Assembly: GCA_937995345.1 (NCBI GenBank)
Contig: CALKKS010000018.1
Span: 1-64,000 of the forward strand
Source of the DNA: an uncultured Collinsella sp.
GTDB taxonomy: Bacteria > Actinomycetota > Coriobacteriia > Coriobacteriales > Coriobacteriaceae
DNA length: 64,000 nt
Reading direction: 5' to 3'
Shown here piece after piece: positions 41,377 to 51,000 of this stretch. Each line of letters starts with the position of its first letter. Position 1 is the first letter of the stretch. Both the position numbers and the translations under genes were made by a program. Below the pieces are notes generated by a model. That model saw only the letters and a program-made list of their open reading frames with translations. It was not told the DNA's origin and ran no database searches.

Positions 41377-41402
41377 CTACAACAAAGCGAGAAAGGTTCT
41401 GT

Positions 41403-42632
41403 ATGGATCGAAACGAACTCGACCCCAGCGTCCCCAGCGCCACGGAGGTCAAGAAGATCCCCCTCATCATTAAGGTGTACGCCGTCCTGTGCATCCTGTC
41501 CGGCGTGGGAACGCTCCCGTCGGTCGCTGCCTTTATGTGGCAGGTCATCACGGCACTTGTTAACGGCAACGCCACCGAAAAGCTCGGCGACAACACGCTC
41601 GTCGCAGTCGGCCTTATCGTCGCCGGCATCATGCTCTCTGCGGCAAGTGCCGTCATCCTAATCATCTTTGGCCTGGACCTTATCAAAAACCAGCGCCGCA
41701 ACGCCGCCCGCCTGTCCTACATCCTTATTGCATTCACCGTCGTCGAGCTTTTGGTCGACGTGATGCTCCAGGGCATCGGGCCCTTCCTACTGCGTCCCGC
41801 GATCCAGCTCGGCATCCTCATCGCGCTTTCGGCAACCGTCGACCCCACGCTGCGTCAGGAGCGCGAACTGCAGCGCCGCCTGCAGGAGATGCTCGACCGC
41901 GACGCCGCCGCCGAGGGCATGCTCGGCCGCGATGAAACCGGCGAGGGCTACATCAAGCTCAACTACTTCAACCTGTTCTGGGTGTTCTTTGTCTGCTGCA
42001 TACTCGGCCTGATCGCCGAGGACATCTGGCACATGACGGTCGACGACCCGGGTGTCTATCAGAACCGCGCCGGCATGCTGTTTGGCCCCTTCAGCCCCAT
42101 CTACGGATTTGGCGCCGTGCTCATGACCATGGTGCTCAACCGCTTCTATAAAAAGAACCCCATCATCATTTTCCTGGTAAGCGCTGTGCTCGGCGCGAGC
42201 TTCGAGGTGTTCGTGGGCTGGTTTATGCAGACCTCATTTGGCGTGGTCTCATGGAGCTACTCGCACATGAAGCTGTTCGGCATGCCCGACCCACTCGCCG
42301 TCCTTACGGGCGGGCGCACCTGCACGGGCTTTGCCTGCCTGTGGGGCCTGGGCGGCCTTATCTGGATCAAGCTGCTGCTGCCGAGGCTGCTCAAGCTCAT
42401 CAACATGATTCCATGGAAGAGTCGCTACTCGGCTACCGTCATCTTTACCGTCATTATGCTGGTCGACGGCGTCATGACGCTGCAGTCGCTCGACTACTGG
42501 TACCAGCGCGTCAACGGCACGGAGCCGGATATTCCCGTCGCGCAGTTCTACGGCAAGTATTTCGATAACGACTACATGGAGAACCGCTTCCAGAGCATGA
42601 CCATGAGCCCCAAGGATGCGACGCGCGTGTAG
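41403..42632 (+). CDS. CmpB-family (putative ABC transporter type IV) membrane protein
   Basis: A 409-residue membrane protein. The N-terminal half has four helices and a charged loop (RQERELQRRLQEMLDRDAAA). The C-terminal half is an ABC_trans_CmpB domain (about 195-345) with LFWVFFVCCILGLIAEDIWH, GMLFGPFSPIYGFGAVLMT and GRTCTGFACLWGLGGL. The family is called a putative ABC permease but no ATPase is adjacent, and its function is unsettled. It diverges from purF and is followed by a terminator. Confidence 0.8.
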   Translation: MDRNELDPSVPSATEVKKIPLIIKVYAVLCILSGVGTLPSVAAFMWQVITALVNGNATEKLGDNTLVAVGLIVAGIMLSAASAVILIIFGLDLIKNQRRNAARLSYILIAFTVVELLVDVMLQGIGPFLLRPAIQLGILIALSATVDPTLRQERELQRRLQEMLDRDAAAEGMLGRDETGEGYIKLNYFNLFWVFFVCCILGLIAEDIWHMTVDDPGVYQNRAGMLFGPFSPIYGFGAVLMTMVLNRFYKKNPIIIFLVSAVLGASFEVFVGWFMQTSFGVVSWSYSHMKLFGMPDPLAVLTGGRTCTGFACLWGLGGLIWIKLLLPRLLKLINMIPWKSRYSATVIFTVIMLVDGVMTLQSLDYWYQRVNGTEPDIPVAQFYGKYFDNDYMENRFQSMTMSPKDATRV

Positions 42633-42668
42633 CGCCACGCAATGCCGAGATTTTCCAACGCACAGAAA

Positions 42669-42712
42669 AGCCCGCTGGCAGACTGATTTGAACTGCCAGC
42701 GGGCTATTTGTT
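42669..42712 (+). terminator. Rho-independent terminator of the CmpB-family gene
   Basis: AGCCCGCTGGCAG pairs perfectly with CTGCCAGCGGGCT, followed by ATTTGTT. Confidence 0.85.
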
Positions 42713-42732
42713 GGCGAGTGCTGCTGCCGGCA

Positions 42733-43152
42733 TTACGCCTCGCGCTCGACCTCGCTCACACACTCATTTTTGATGGTACCGACGAGCGCCTGCAGCGCAT
42801 CGACCACATGCGGGCGAATGTCCCCGCCAATGAGCACGAGCATGATGTCGTCGCCCACGGTAAGCTCGCCGCTCGCCAGCCACACGCGCACATAGCCGAT
42901 ACCCGGCATCGCGCGCGTTGCCTCGATAGCGGCCTGCACCTTTTCGGCATCGAAGCCAAACACCATGCCGCCCACCTTATGTCCAGGCGCCACGCCATCT
43001 GTCTCGACCCCACGCACCTCGGACTTAGGCGTCGCACGCACCACGCCGTTGTGTGTCAGGTACATACCGCAGCCAAGCGCCGACGAATCGGCCTTGGCTT
43101 CGCGCAGCCAAGCATCAACCGAAGGCATCGATTTGCCACTTTCAAGCATCAT
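42733..43152 (-). CDS. MoaE-like protein (molybdopterin synthase large-subunit family)
   Basis: A 139-residue protein resembling MoaE: an N-terminal PSVDAWLREAK helix, MYLTHNGVVRATPK, then the core GIGYVRVWLASGELTVGDD and a C-terminal VDALQALVGTIKNECVSEVER, where the MoaE lysine of IKxxxPIWKKE would be expected. No other molybdopterin genes are nearby and the final KKE motif is degenerate, so activity is doubtful. AAAAGGAGAA precedes the ATG pair at the start. A long palindrome separates it from the sortase gene upstream. Confidence 0.55.
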   Translation of the reverse strand: MMLESGKSMPSVDAWLREAKADSSALGCGMYLTHNGVVRATPKSEVRGVETDGVAPGHKVGGMVFGFDAEKVQAAIEATRAMPGIGYVRVWLASGELTVGDDIMLVLIGGDIRPHVVDALQALVGTIKNECVSEVEREA

Positions 43153-43172
43153 TTCTCCTTTTTACCGTCGTC

Positions 43173-43283
43173 GAGTAGCTCATTTGGGACGGGGCTTTTT
43201 TAGCTACCCTCGTCCTGTTTGGCAGCAACGCTAAGTTCATATCGAAGGGTAGCTAAAAAAGCCCCGTCCCAAATTAGCTACTC
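43173..43283. repeat. Long inverted repeat with 38-nt arms (GGGACGGGGC core)
   Basis: Arms 43173-43210 and 43246-43283 match with one mismatch; loop 35 nt. Each arm includes GGGACGGGGC followed by TTTTTT or its complement, so the RNA could terminate in both directions. It fills the srtB-moaE gap. Confidence 0.85.
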
Positions 43284-43292
43284 TCGAACAAT

Positions 43293-44291
43293 CTATTCCT
43301 CGACCGGCGTGAGCACCATGACGGCGCGCGTATTGCTAAATGACAGCGAGCGGCAGGTCACAAGCGTTACGACCTTCGTTGCCGAGGCGGCGCGGTCACC
43401 TGCGTCGCTCGCCACGGCAGAGGCACCGTCGAGCATCTCGGACAGGTAATTCTTCAGTCCGTCATCGCCCTCAAAGTTGGGCGTGCGCGCCTTGGCATAC
43501 GTGTCCTCGACCACCTTGGTCGCCAGCGGGCGCAACTTATACGTCGAATCGCGCGTGATGTAGTACACGTATTCCATGCTGTCGAACGTCGCTTGATCGG
43601 TCGTATCCGAAATCACATTGAACATCGAGCCGTCGTTCATGTGGTGGCCGTAAATCGTAGTCTGCTGGTCCACCATGCCCGGCGCGGTATCGTCGCTATC
43701 CAAGAAGATGGCACCGGACGCATTGGACGTGCCGTCAAACAGCGTATTGAGGTACTTTGAGTTGTTGTTGGTCTGCACCACGGGGTAGTTGATATTGGTA
43801 CCCGGTGCGTAAATCCAGCCCACAACCTCGGGATTTGTCTGGGCAAGCGCGTTGAAGTCGATAATCGGCACGCCGCTGGCGTCCTTGTCGCTCACATATT
43901 GCTTTTCGATCTTTTGATACGACTCGCTCGCCTGCTTGTAGCCAATCTGCGCGTTGATAAAGATGGCGGCAGCGGCAACAATCAGGCCAATGCCGATGAT
44001 GATGAGCAAGATGGGGATGACGGAGCGGCGCTTCTTGCGCGGCGGCTCGGCGTAATCCGACGGCGCGGCGTGCGACGAAGACCGGGGCGGCTTCTTGGCC
44101 GTACTGTATGACGAAGGGCGATATGCAGCAGGAGTATCCTGACGGCGATGCTTCGCCGGCGTCACGGGGCGCGGCGCGCGCGGCTGCTGAGGAGAGGATG
44201 TCCGGCCCCGCTGCGCCGCATGAGCAGCGTCCGGCTTCGACGGATCGGGAATCTGAGAAGCCTTGAATCGTTTTCCCTGATAGTCGGACAT
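43293..44291 (-). CDS. srtB: Class B sortase
   Basis: A 332-residue membrane-anchored transpeptidase. The first 85 residues form a cytoplasmic Pro/Ser/basic tail, then one helix (about 90-112) and the catalytic domain. The active-site triad is visible: His in TIYGHHMND, Cys in TLVTCRSLSFSN, and Arg in NTRAVM. It probably attaches LPXTG-like proteins, and the window holds three substrates with LASTG, LATTG and IPNTG signals; which of these it uses is not evident. AAGGAGAGCC precedes the ATG. It lies 36 nt after purE on the same strand. Confidence 0.92.
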   Translation of the reverse strand: MSDYQGKRFKASQIPDPSKPDAAHAAQRGRTSSPQQPRAPRPVTPAKHRRQDTPAAYRPSSYSTAKKPPRSSSHAAPSDYAEPPRKKRRSVIPILLIIIGIGLIVAAAAIFINAQIGYKQASESYQKIEKQYVSDKDASGVPIIDFNALAQTNPEVVGWIYAPGTNINYPVVQTNNNSKYLNTLFDGTSNASGAIFLDSDDTAPGMVDQQTTIYGHHMNDGSMFNVISDTTDQATFDSMEYVYYITRDSTYKLRPLATKVVEDTYAKARTPNFEGDDGLKNYLSEMLDGASAVASDAGDRAASATKVVTLVTCRSLSFSNTRAVMVLTPVEE

Positions 44292-44327
44292 GGCTCTCCT
44301 TATGCTGCAAATGGACTGGCAGAGCGC

Positions 44328-44792
44328 TTAGGCGTCAGCCATCTCCTGCTTCATCTTCTCGATAACCTTGCGGTACTCGGGGTCGCAAGCGCCCAGAATC
44401 TGCGTGGCGTAGATGGCAGCGTTCTTGGCACCGTTAATGGCAACGCAGGCCACGGGCACGCCCGAAGGCATCTGCACCATCGACAGCAGCGAGTCCATAC
44501 CACCCAGATCGCTCGTCTTCATAGGCACGCCGATGACCGGCAGCGGCGTAAAGGCCGCCACGACACCACCAAGGTGAGCGGCCTTGCCGGCGGCAGCGAT
44601 AATCACCTTGATGCCGCGGTCGGCAGCAGTCGAGGCCCACTCATGGACCTTCGCCGGCGTGCGGTGCGCGCTTGCAATCACGAGCTCATAGGGCACGCCC
44701 AGCGCCTCGAGCTCGGCGGTGCAACCTTCCATAACGCCCAGATCGGACTTGGAGCCCATGATGATCCCGACAACCGGCTTCTGATCTGCCAT
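44328..44792 (-). CDS. purE: N5-carboxyaminoimidazole ribonucleotide mutase
   Basis: A 154-residue class I PurE, with VVGIIMGSKSDLGVMEG at the N-terminus, SAHRTPAKVHEW, GVVAAFTPLPVIGVP and LLSMVQMPSGVPVACVAING. The ATG at 44792 sits nine bases after AGGAGG. A palindrome lies upstream. PurK is not in the window. Confidence 0.95.
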   Translation of the reverse strand: MADQKPVVGIIMGSKSDLGVMEGCTAELEALGVPYELVIASAHRTPAKVHEWASTAADRGIKVIIAAAGKAAHLGGVVAAFTPLPVIGVPMKTSDLGGMDSLLSMVQMPSGVPVACVAINGAKNAAIYATQILGACDPEYRKVIEKMKQEMADA

Positions 44793-44888
44793 AAACAAAG
44801 ACCTCCTGTTGAGAGCGGTGACGCGGCGGATCCGCGACCCTTAACTACCTGAGAGTAGTATAGCTGCTCCCGTCCCTGCGGTCTTTGT

Positions 44889-44976
44889 GGCGCTTCGCGG
44901 GCGGGCCAGGCTTTATCTTCACTCCGGCTGCTTCGCAAAGTCGTTCAAATAAAGCCTGGCCCGCCCGCGAAGCGCC
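44889..44976. repeat. Long inverted repeat, 28-bp perfect arms
   Basis: Arms 44889-44916 and 44949-44976 are exact complements, starting GGCGCTTCGCGGGCGGGCCA, with a 32-nt loop. It lies upstream of purE and downstream of the GH31 gene's terminator. Confidence 0.9.
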
Positions 44977-45020
44977 CTGCGACCTACCGGGGATTGCTAT
45001 GACGTACGTTGGCTGAAATA

Positions 45021-45060
45021 ATAAAGCAATGCCCGCCGTCCTTGACGGAGCGGCGGGCAC
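45021..45060 (-). terminator. Rho-independent terminator of the GH31 gene
   Basis: On the minus strand GTGCCCGCCG and GGCGGGCAT pair, followed by TGCTTTATTATT. Confidence 0.75.
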
Positions 45061-45082
45061 GTTTGCTTAGTTGTCGCTGGGA

Positions 45083-48000
45083 CTACTCAGCCTTATTACG
45101 ACGGTGGAAGAAGGCACCGATCGCGGCGATGATGGCTCCAAGGCCACCGATGGTCGCGACGGTTGCCGCCGTTTGGTCGCCAGTATTGGGGATCGCCGAA
45201 CCGTTCTTTTTGCCGCTCTGGGCCTTGTCGCCTGCGGGCTTGCCCGCCTGGCCGCCGCCGTTCGAGCCGTTGCCGGAACCCTGGTTGCCCGAGCCGCCCT
45301 GGTTGCCGGAGTCGGCATCCTTAAGGCCCTCGATGGCCAGCTTGAGCTGGTCATAGGCCGCCTGGAGCTGGGCGTCGGAAGCATTCTCATCACCCAAGAC
45401 ATCCTCGGCGTAGGTAATGGCATCCGTCAGGGCCTTGACAGACTCGGCCGTCTTTCCCTTGGCGTCAGTCTCCTTCGCCTGCTTGACCAAGGCCTTGAGC
45501 TGCTTCTTGGTCGGGTTCTCGACCGGGGTCACCGGAGTCTTCTCAAGCGCGTCGCGAGCACTCTCGAGTGCCTTGAGTGCCTGGTCGACCTCGTCCTGCG
45601 TGGCGTTCTCGTCGCTCAGGGTGGCGCGGGCGCTCGCCAAGGCGTTCTGGAACGCGGTCCAGGAAGCCTCGGTGTAGTCGCTGGCCTTAAGGTCGCCGGC
45701 TGCAACCTCGGCATCAACTTTTTCAATCGCGGCAGTGAGGTCGTCCTTCGCCACCGGATTGGGAACGGCCGTACCGTAGAACTTGAGCTCCGCCACGCTG
45801 CAGTAGGCGTCAACGCTGCCACCACCGGCGTGGAGCACCTTGACGGTCACGTAGCGACCGCGCGCGGCACCAAAGCTCATCTGCTTCCAGTCGCCACGGT
45901 CGGTGAGCACGCGGCCGTCGTTGTCGAAGGTAAACGTACCCATCGACGTGGCGGTGCCCATCTCATAACCGTCAGCGGTGTCGGAGACCAGCACCTCGGC
46001 CTCAAAGATATCGCCGTTCGTGCCGCCGTCCTGGCGCGGCAGGAACGTGACGTCGGTGAGATCGTAGTCGCGGCCCAGGTCGACGGTCAGGTGCTGGGGC
46101 ATACCGGTCTTATTAGCATAGTCGCTGTGCCAGAGCGTCTGCTCATCGCCGTCAAGAGCGTTGACGGCGTTGCTGCCCTCATAGTCGGCCTCGCTCGAGA
46201 AGCCGGTCACCTTGACGTTCTCGCGGTTCTCGGGCGTGTTGATGAGGCTCTTCTCATCGACGGGGCGCATCTTGAGGCCGTCAATTGCCTTCTCGATCTT
46301 GGCCGTGGCGTCTGCGACATCCTTCTTGCTATAGCTGCCCTGGCCGCCATCGAGGAGCTTCTGAGCCGCCTCGACCGCAGCGGTGAGGGCTGCATAGGAA
46401 TCCTTGGTGTAGACGGACTCGCTGTAGCCCGCGGCCTTGGAAAGCGCTGCCATGAGCGCAGAGGTGTCGACACCAGCCTTGACCTCGACCTCATAGGATG
46501 CGGTCTTGGAGGGATCGAGCACCGACGCCACCGTGATCGTTGCCTTGCCGGCCTTGTTGGCGCGCAGGTAGTAGCTCACGCTATCGCCGGCCTGGACAGC
46601 GGAGACGCTCACCACAGAAGGATCGGAGCTCTCGACCGTCACATAGGGGTAGCCGGCGCTCTCGGGCGTGGCCTTGGCGTCGACGAGCGTCACATCGCCC
46701 TCGAAGAACTCGGTCTGGTTCTTGCCCAGTTCGACACCCTCGATGGCCTCGACACCCTGTGTGTAGTTGAAGTTGATCTCGCGCAGCGTGAGCATCTGGT
46801 CACCCGATGCCTCAAGCGGCGTGATCTCGACCTTGGTCGCCTTCTTGCCCTTGTTCTCGGCAGAGAGGCCAAAGGCGTAGCGAGCCTGATAGGAATCAAA
46901 GCTACCGCCCGAGAACTCCTGGGTCGAGCCGTCCTCGAACGTCACGACGGACTTAATCTTCTGCACGGTGCCGTTGCCACCGTTGCGGTTAACGACCTCG
47001 ACGCTATCGAGTTTCGACGGCGTCTTGAAGGCGAACGTCATCGTGGCGGGCAGCTTGACGTAGGTCGGCATCTTGCCGTCGATCCAGTTGGGCCCATAGT
47101 TCCACAGGAACTCGAAGTCGTTGCCGCCCTCATTGTTGTCGAACAGTCCGTCATAGCTCTTCTGCTGGATGAGCTTCTCGACGTTGGTGCCGTCGTCGGT
47201 GGGGAGCTCGTCGTTGGTCATCGTGATGTCAAAGGCGTCGCGGCCGTACTCGGACTTGGTGGGCTGCGGGACACCGGGCATCGTCACGGTGCCATCACTC
47301 ACGAACTCGAGCGCGTCGCACGCCGGGCCGACGAGCCAAGACGTCGAGGGCAGCTCGACCTTGCCGGCCGTCTTAGCCTTGAGTTTGAAGCTCGCGACCA
47401 CACCAGTACTGTTGAAGAGCTTGGCGTCGCCGCGGTTGGCGAAGGCCAGGTTGATGGTCTGGTGGCCATCCGTGAACTGCACTTTCTCGCGCGAGAGGTT
47501 CTCCATGCCCGCCGTCGACGCATCCTGCGCGATGCTCTCGGAGACATACTCGAACTGGTCGCTGTTGAAGTTGACGAGCGCACCGAGCGCGTTGATGTTC
47601 TCGGCGTCGGCGGCGTAGACGTCGACCGTGATCTCGTCGCCGGCCTCGACCTCCATCTTGCTCGGGATCACCGCGAGGGTGCCAGCAGCCTTGCCCTTTT
47701 GCTTGGTGCCGCCGTCGAGCGCCGCCATGGTGAAGGAGTAATCGTACACGTCGTAGACGCCGTTGCCGTTGAGGTCGGCGAAGTGGGCGCGGATCTGGGA
47801 GTCGAACGTCGAGGTGTCGGGCTCGCGGTTCTCAAGACCCAGGTAATTCTTCATGTTGGAGTAGTCGCCGTCGGAGACCGTGGCCTTGTTGAGGTTGGAG
47901 CCCACAGCGAAGCCGTCCGTGCCGTCGGTCTTGTAGATGGCGATCTCGGAGGCGGAGAAGAAGTTGCCCACGGACGCGAGCGGCGTCATACGCACGTAGC

Positions 48001-51000
48001 GCGCGGCCACGGCGCCGTCGAACGCCACCGTCTTGCAAGCGGCGGAGCGCTCCCAGTCGACCTCCCGCGTCGTCCAATGCACGCCGTCGAGGCTCGTCTC
48101 GATGCGCATCTTGGTCACAGTGCCGTTACCGGCATCATCGCGCGGATAGTACTCGAGCTTGTCGAGCTTGTAAGCGCGACCGTAGTCAACGGTAAGCGCC
48201 TTGCCCAAATCGTTGCCACCGGAGTGGAAACCGCCGTCGCCCGACTGGAACTCATGGTCGAAGGCGAGTTCGGCCTTATGGCTACCGTAGAGCGAGCCCT
48301 CCCAAGTGATTTCCTCGGCCTCAGGCACGTTCCGCCACGGGTCGAGCGCAGAGTTCGCCTCGAGCACGTCGCTCCATGCGGAGTAGCCATCGGCGTTGCG
48401 CGAACGAATCTGGTAGGTATGCTTGCTGTTGTAGGCAAGATCGGTATGCGTGAATTCTGCCGCATCGCCCACGGCGAACACAGTGCCGTCTACCTTAAGG
48501 TCGTAGGAGGTAGCACCATCGACCTTCCCCCAGGTGAGCTTAATGCTCGTGGGGGTCGTGGCGTCCTCGGGGGCAGCAAGGTTCGCGGGTGCGGAGAGGT
48601 TCTCGTTGAGGCGGTCGGCCGCGAGCGTGGCATCGGCGTTCACGAAATCGCCCAGTTCGAGCGTCTGCGCTGCCGTGGCGACATCGGTCTTCGCGAACTT
48701 GACGTAGACCTTGGGATTCGTGGTGATCTTGGTGTTGTTGAAGCTCTCGCCCTGCTCGGCCTCGGTGCTGCCTGCGTCGCTACCGTAGTGGTTGAGGTTG
48801 GGGGTCTCGTTGTAGAAGTAGACCGCCTGGCCGGCCTCGGGGGTCGCGGCGTCAAAGGCCTCCTGCGAGTCGACCTCAACCACGTTGAGCGCGGATCCGC
48901 CGTTCTTGGCGGAGACGCTCGTGGGCTTGGCGGAGACGTTGGCCACAAAGGTCGTGGTGCGGTTGGAGTCGTAGCCGCTGTAGCCGCCCTGCGATGCCTC
49001 GGCGGTAAAGGTCGCCGTGCCGCCCACCACGCTCGACTTATAGACGGTGCTCACATGCTCACCGTAGGAAATATTGTCGATTGTGCCGTAGGAATCGTCC
49101 TCGGTCGTGTTGTTCTCGATGGAGGAGCCGTCATCCTCGTACTGCGTAAAGCTGCCCTCACCCTCGGTGGCGAAGAACTCGACGATACGCTGGCTGCGAT
49201 TGGTACCCTTGGTGTTGGTCTCGGTCACGGCCTCGGGGTTGTTGTTCTCGGCGTACATCGGCACGATGGCGTTGGCCTTAACAAAGAGTGGCAGCTTCCA
49301 AAGCGGAGCCTCGTAGTTGTTGAGGACCTGACCGCCGCGGTACTGCTTGCCCGAGAAGTAGTCAATCCAGATGGTGGGATTCTCGTCGGTACCGTAGTTG
49401 GGCAGGTAGATACCGTTGCGGACATCGTTGCCGTTCTCATCTGCCTGGGTATCCTGATACACCGGTGCCACCAGGAAGTTCTCACCGAACATGTACTGGT
49501 ACTGCGTCGAGGTGCTTGCGGCGTACTCGGAGTTGTCGGAAAGCAGCATGGCGCGGATCATGGGAAGGCCGGTATCGCCGTTGCCCGTGTCGATGTTGGC
49601 CGCCGAGGCCGCGCTCGTGTAGATATAGGGCATGAGTTGTGCTTTGAGCTTGAGATAGAAGCGCGAGATGCCCGTGTATGGATCGCCGTGCGTCATGGGC
49701 GACTTGCGGTAGGTGCCCCAACCGTCCATGTCAAGCATAGAGGGCGTGAATGTCTTCCACTGGTAGTCGCGAGCGGAGATGATGGGATCGCCACCAAAGA
49801 TGCCATCCATATCGGAGCCGATGTTGGGGTTGCCCGAGAGGCTCTGGCCGATATACGTGGGGATATGGAAGCGAATGTACTCCCAGTTACCGCCGTACTG
49901 GTCGCCGGTCCAGATGCCGCCAAAGCGCTGCGTGCCGGCCCAGCCGTCAAGCGTGATGATGTTGGGGCGCTTGTTGGCGCCGGTGGTCACGGTGTCATAG
50001 GCCGTCTTGATGCCGTTGAGGCCAAAGGAGTAGCCGGAGCCGACCCAAGCGACGTCGGTCTTGAGCGTGGTGATGCCACCAGTCTTGACCTCAGAATCGA
50101 AATCGCGCAGCAGATGCCACGGGGTCTCGGAGTTGCTATCGGGCTCGAGGTTCGACTGGGTCCAGAGACCGGTGCTCACGCCCTTGGAGTTGGCATACTC
50201 GGTGAACTTCTTAAGATTGTCGACGTTGGCGCGCACGGCGTTGAGGCGCTCGGCAGAACTCGTTCCGTCGGAGTTGACGCCGCCGGTCTTGTAGTAACCG
50301 TTCTGGCCGTAGCCAGCACCGTAACCGTCGTTCGGCAGGAACCAGCCGAGCGGCATGTCGTTGTCCTCGTAGTCATCGATAACCTGCCGGGCGGAGAACT
50401 GGCGGTCGAAATCGGTCGCCTTCATGTTCTCGGTATCAACCGCAGGGCCCTCACCGTTGAGCGTCTCAGCCGCAAGCGTGCCGTCGAGCTTGTAGCCCGT
50501 CGACATGCCGGACTCGTATTTAACGTCGCCCTTCTCGCTCGAGGACTTGCTGCCCTTGGTCTCCCACTTCTTCTGACCCGAGGTCGTTGACCAGCCATCA
50601 CGGTTATAGGCATTAAGATGACCCAGGTAGAAACCGTACTCGGGCAGCAGCACCGGATTGCCGGTCACCTTGTAGTAGTCCTGCAGCATCTCGGTTGCCA
50701 CGTTCGAGGCGCCCGTTTCGGTTGCCACGAAATAATAGGCATCGAACTCATTCTCGCTGTGCGAGGTCGTGACCGTCGAGGAGTCCGTAGAGCCAAAGTC
50801 GTAAGAACCCTCAGCAAACGTGTTGCGAAGCACGCCGTAGCCGTCGCTCGTCCAGTAGAACGGGTTGGGCGAGGCGACGCCGCCGTCGGTCCAGTTGTTA
50901 GTGTTGGAGATGGCGATGGTCTGGTTGGTGTGCAGGAAGCGCCCGTTCTGGGTACCACCGCCAAAGAAGTTCTCGGACTTCTCTTTGGCGAGCGTCTGGA

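Noticed and set aside
45071..50590. 1839-codon open frame on the plus strand opposite the GH31 gene
   Set aside because: It mirrors the codon bias of the true gene; its protein is Val/Gly/Arg/His-rich without domains, signal or ribosome site.
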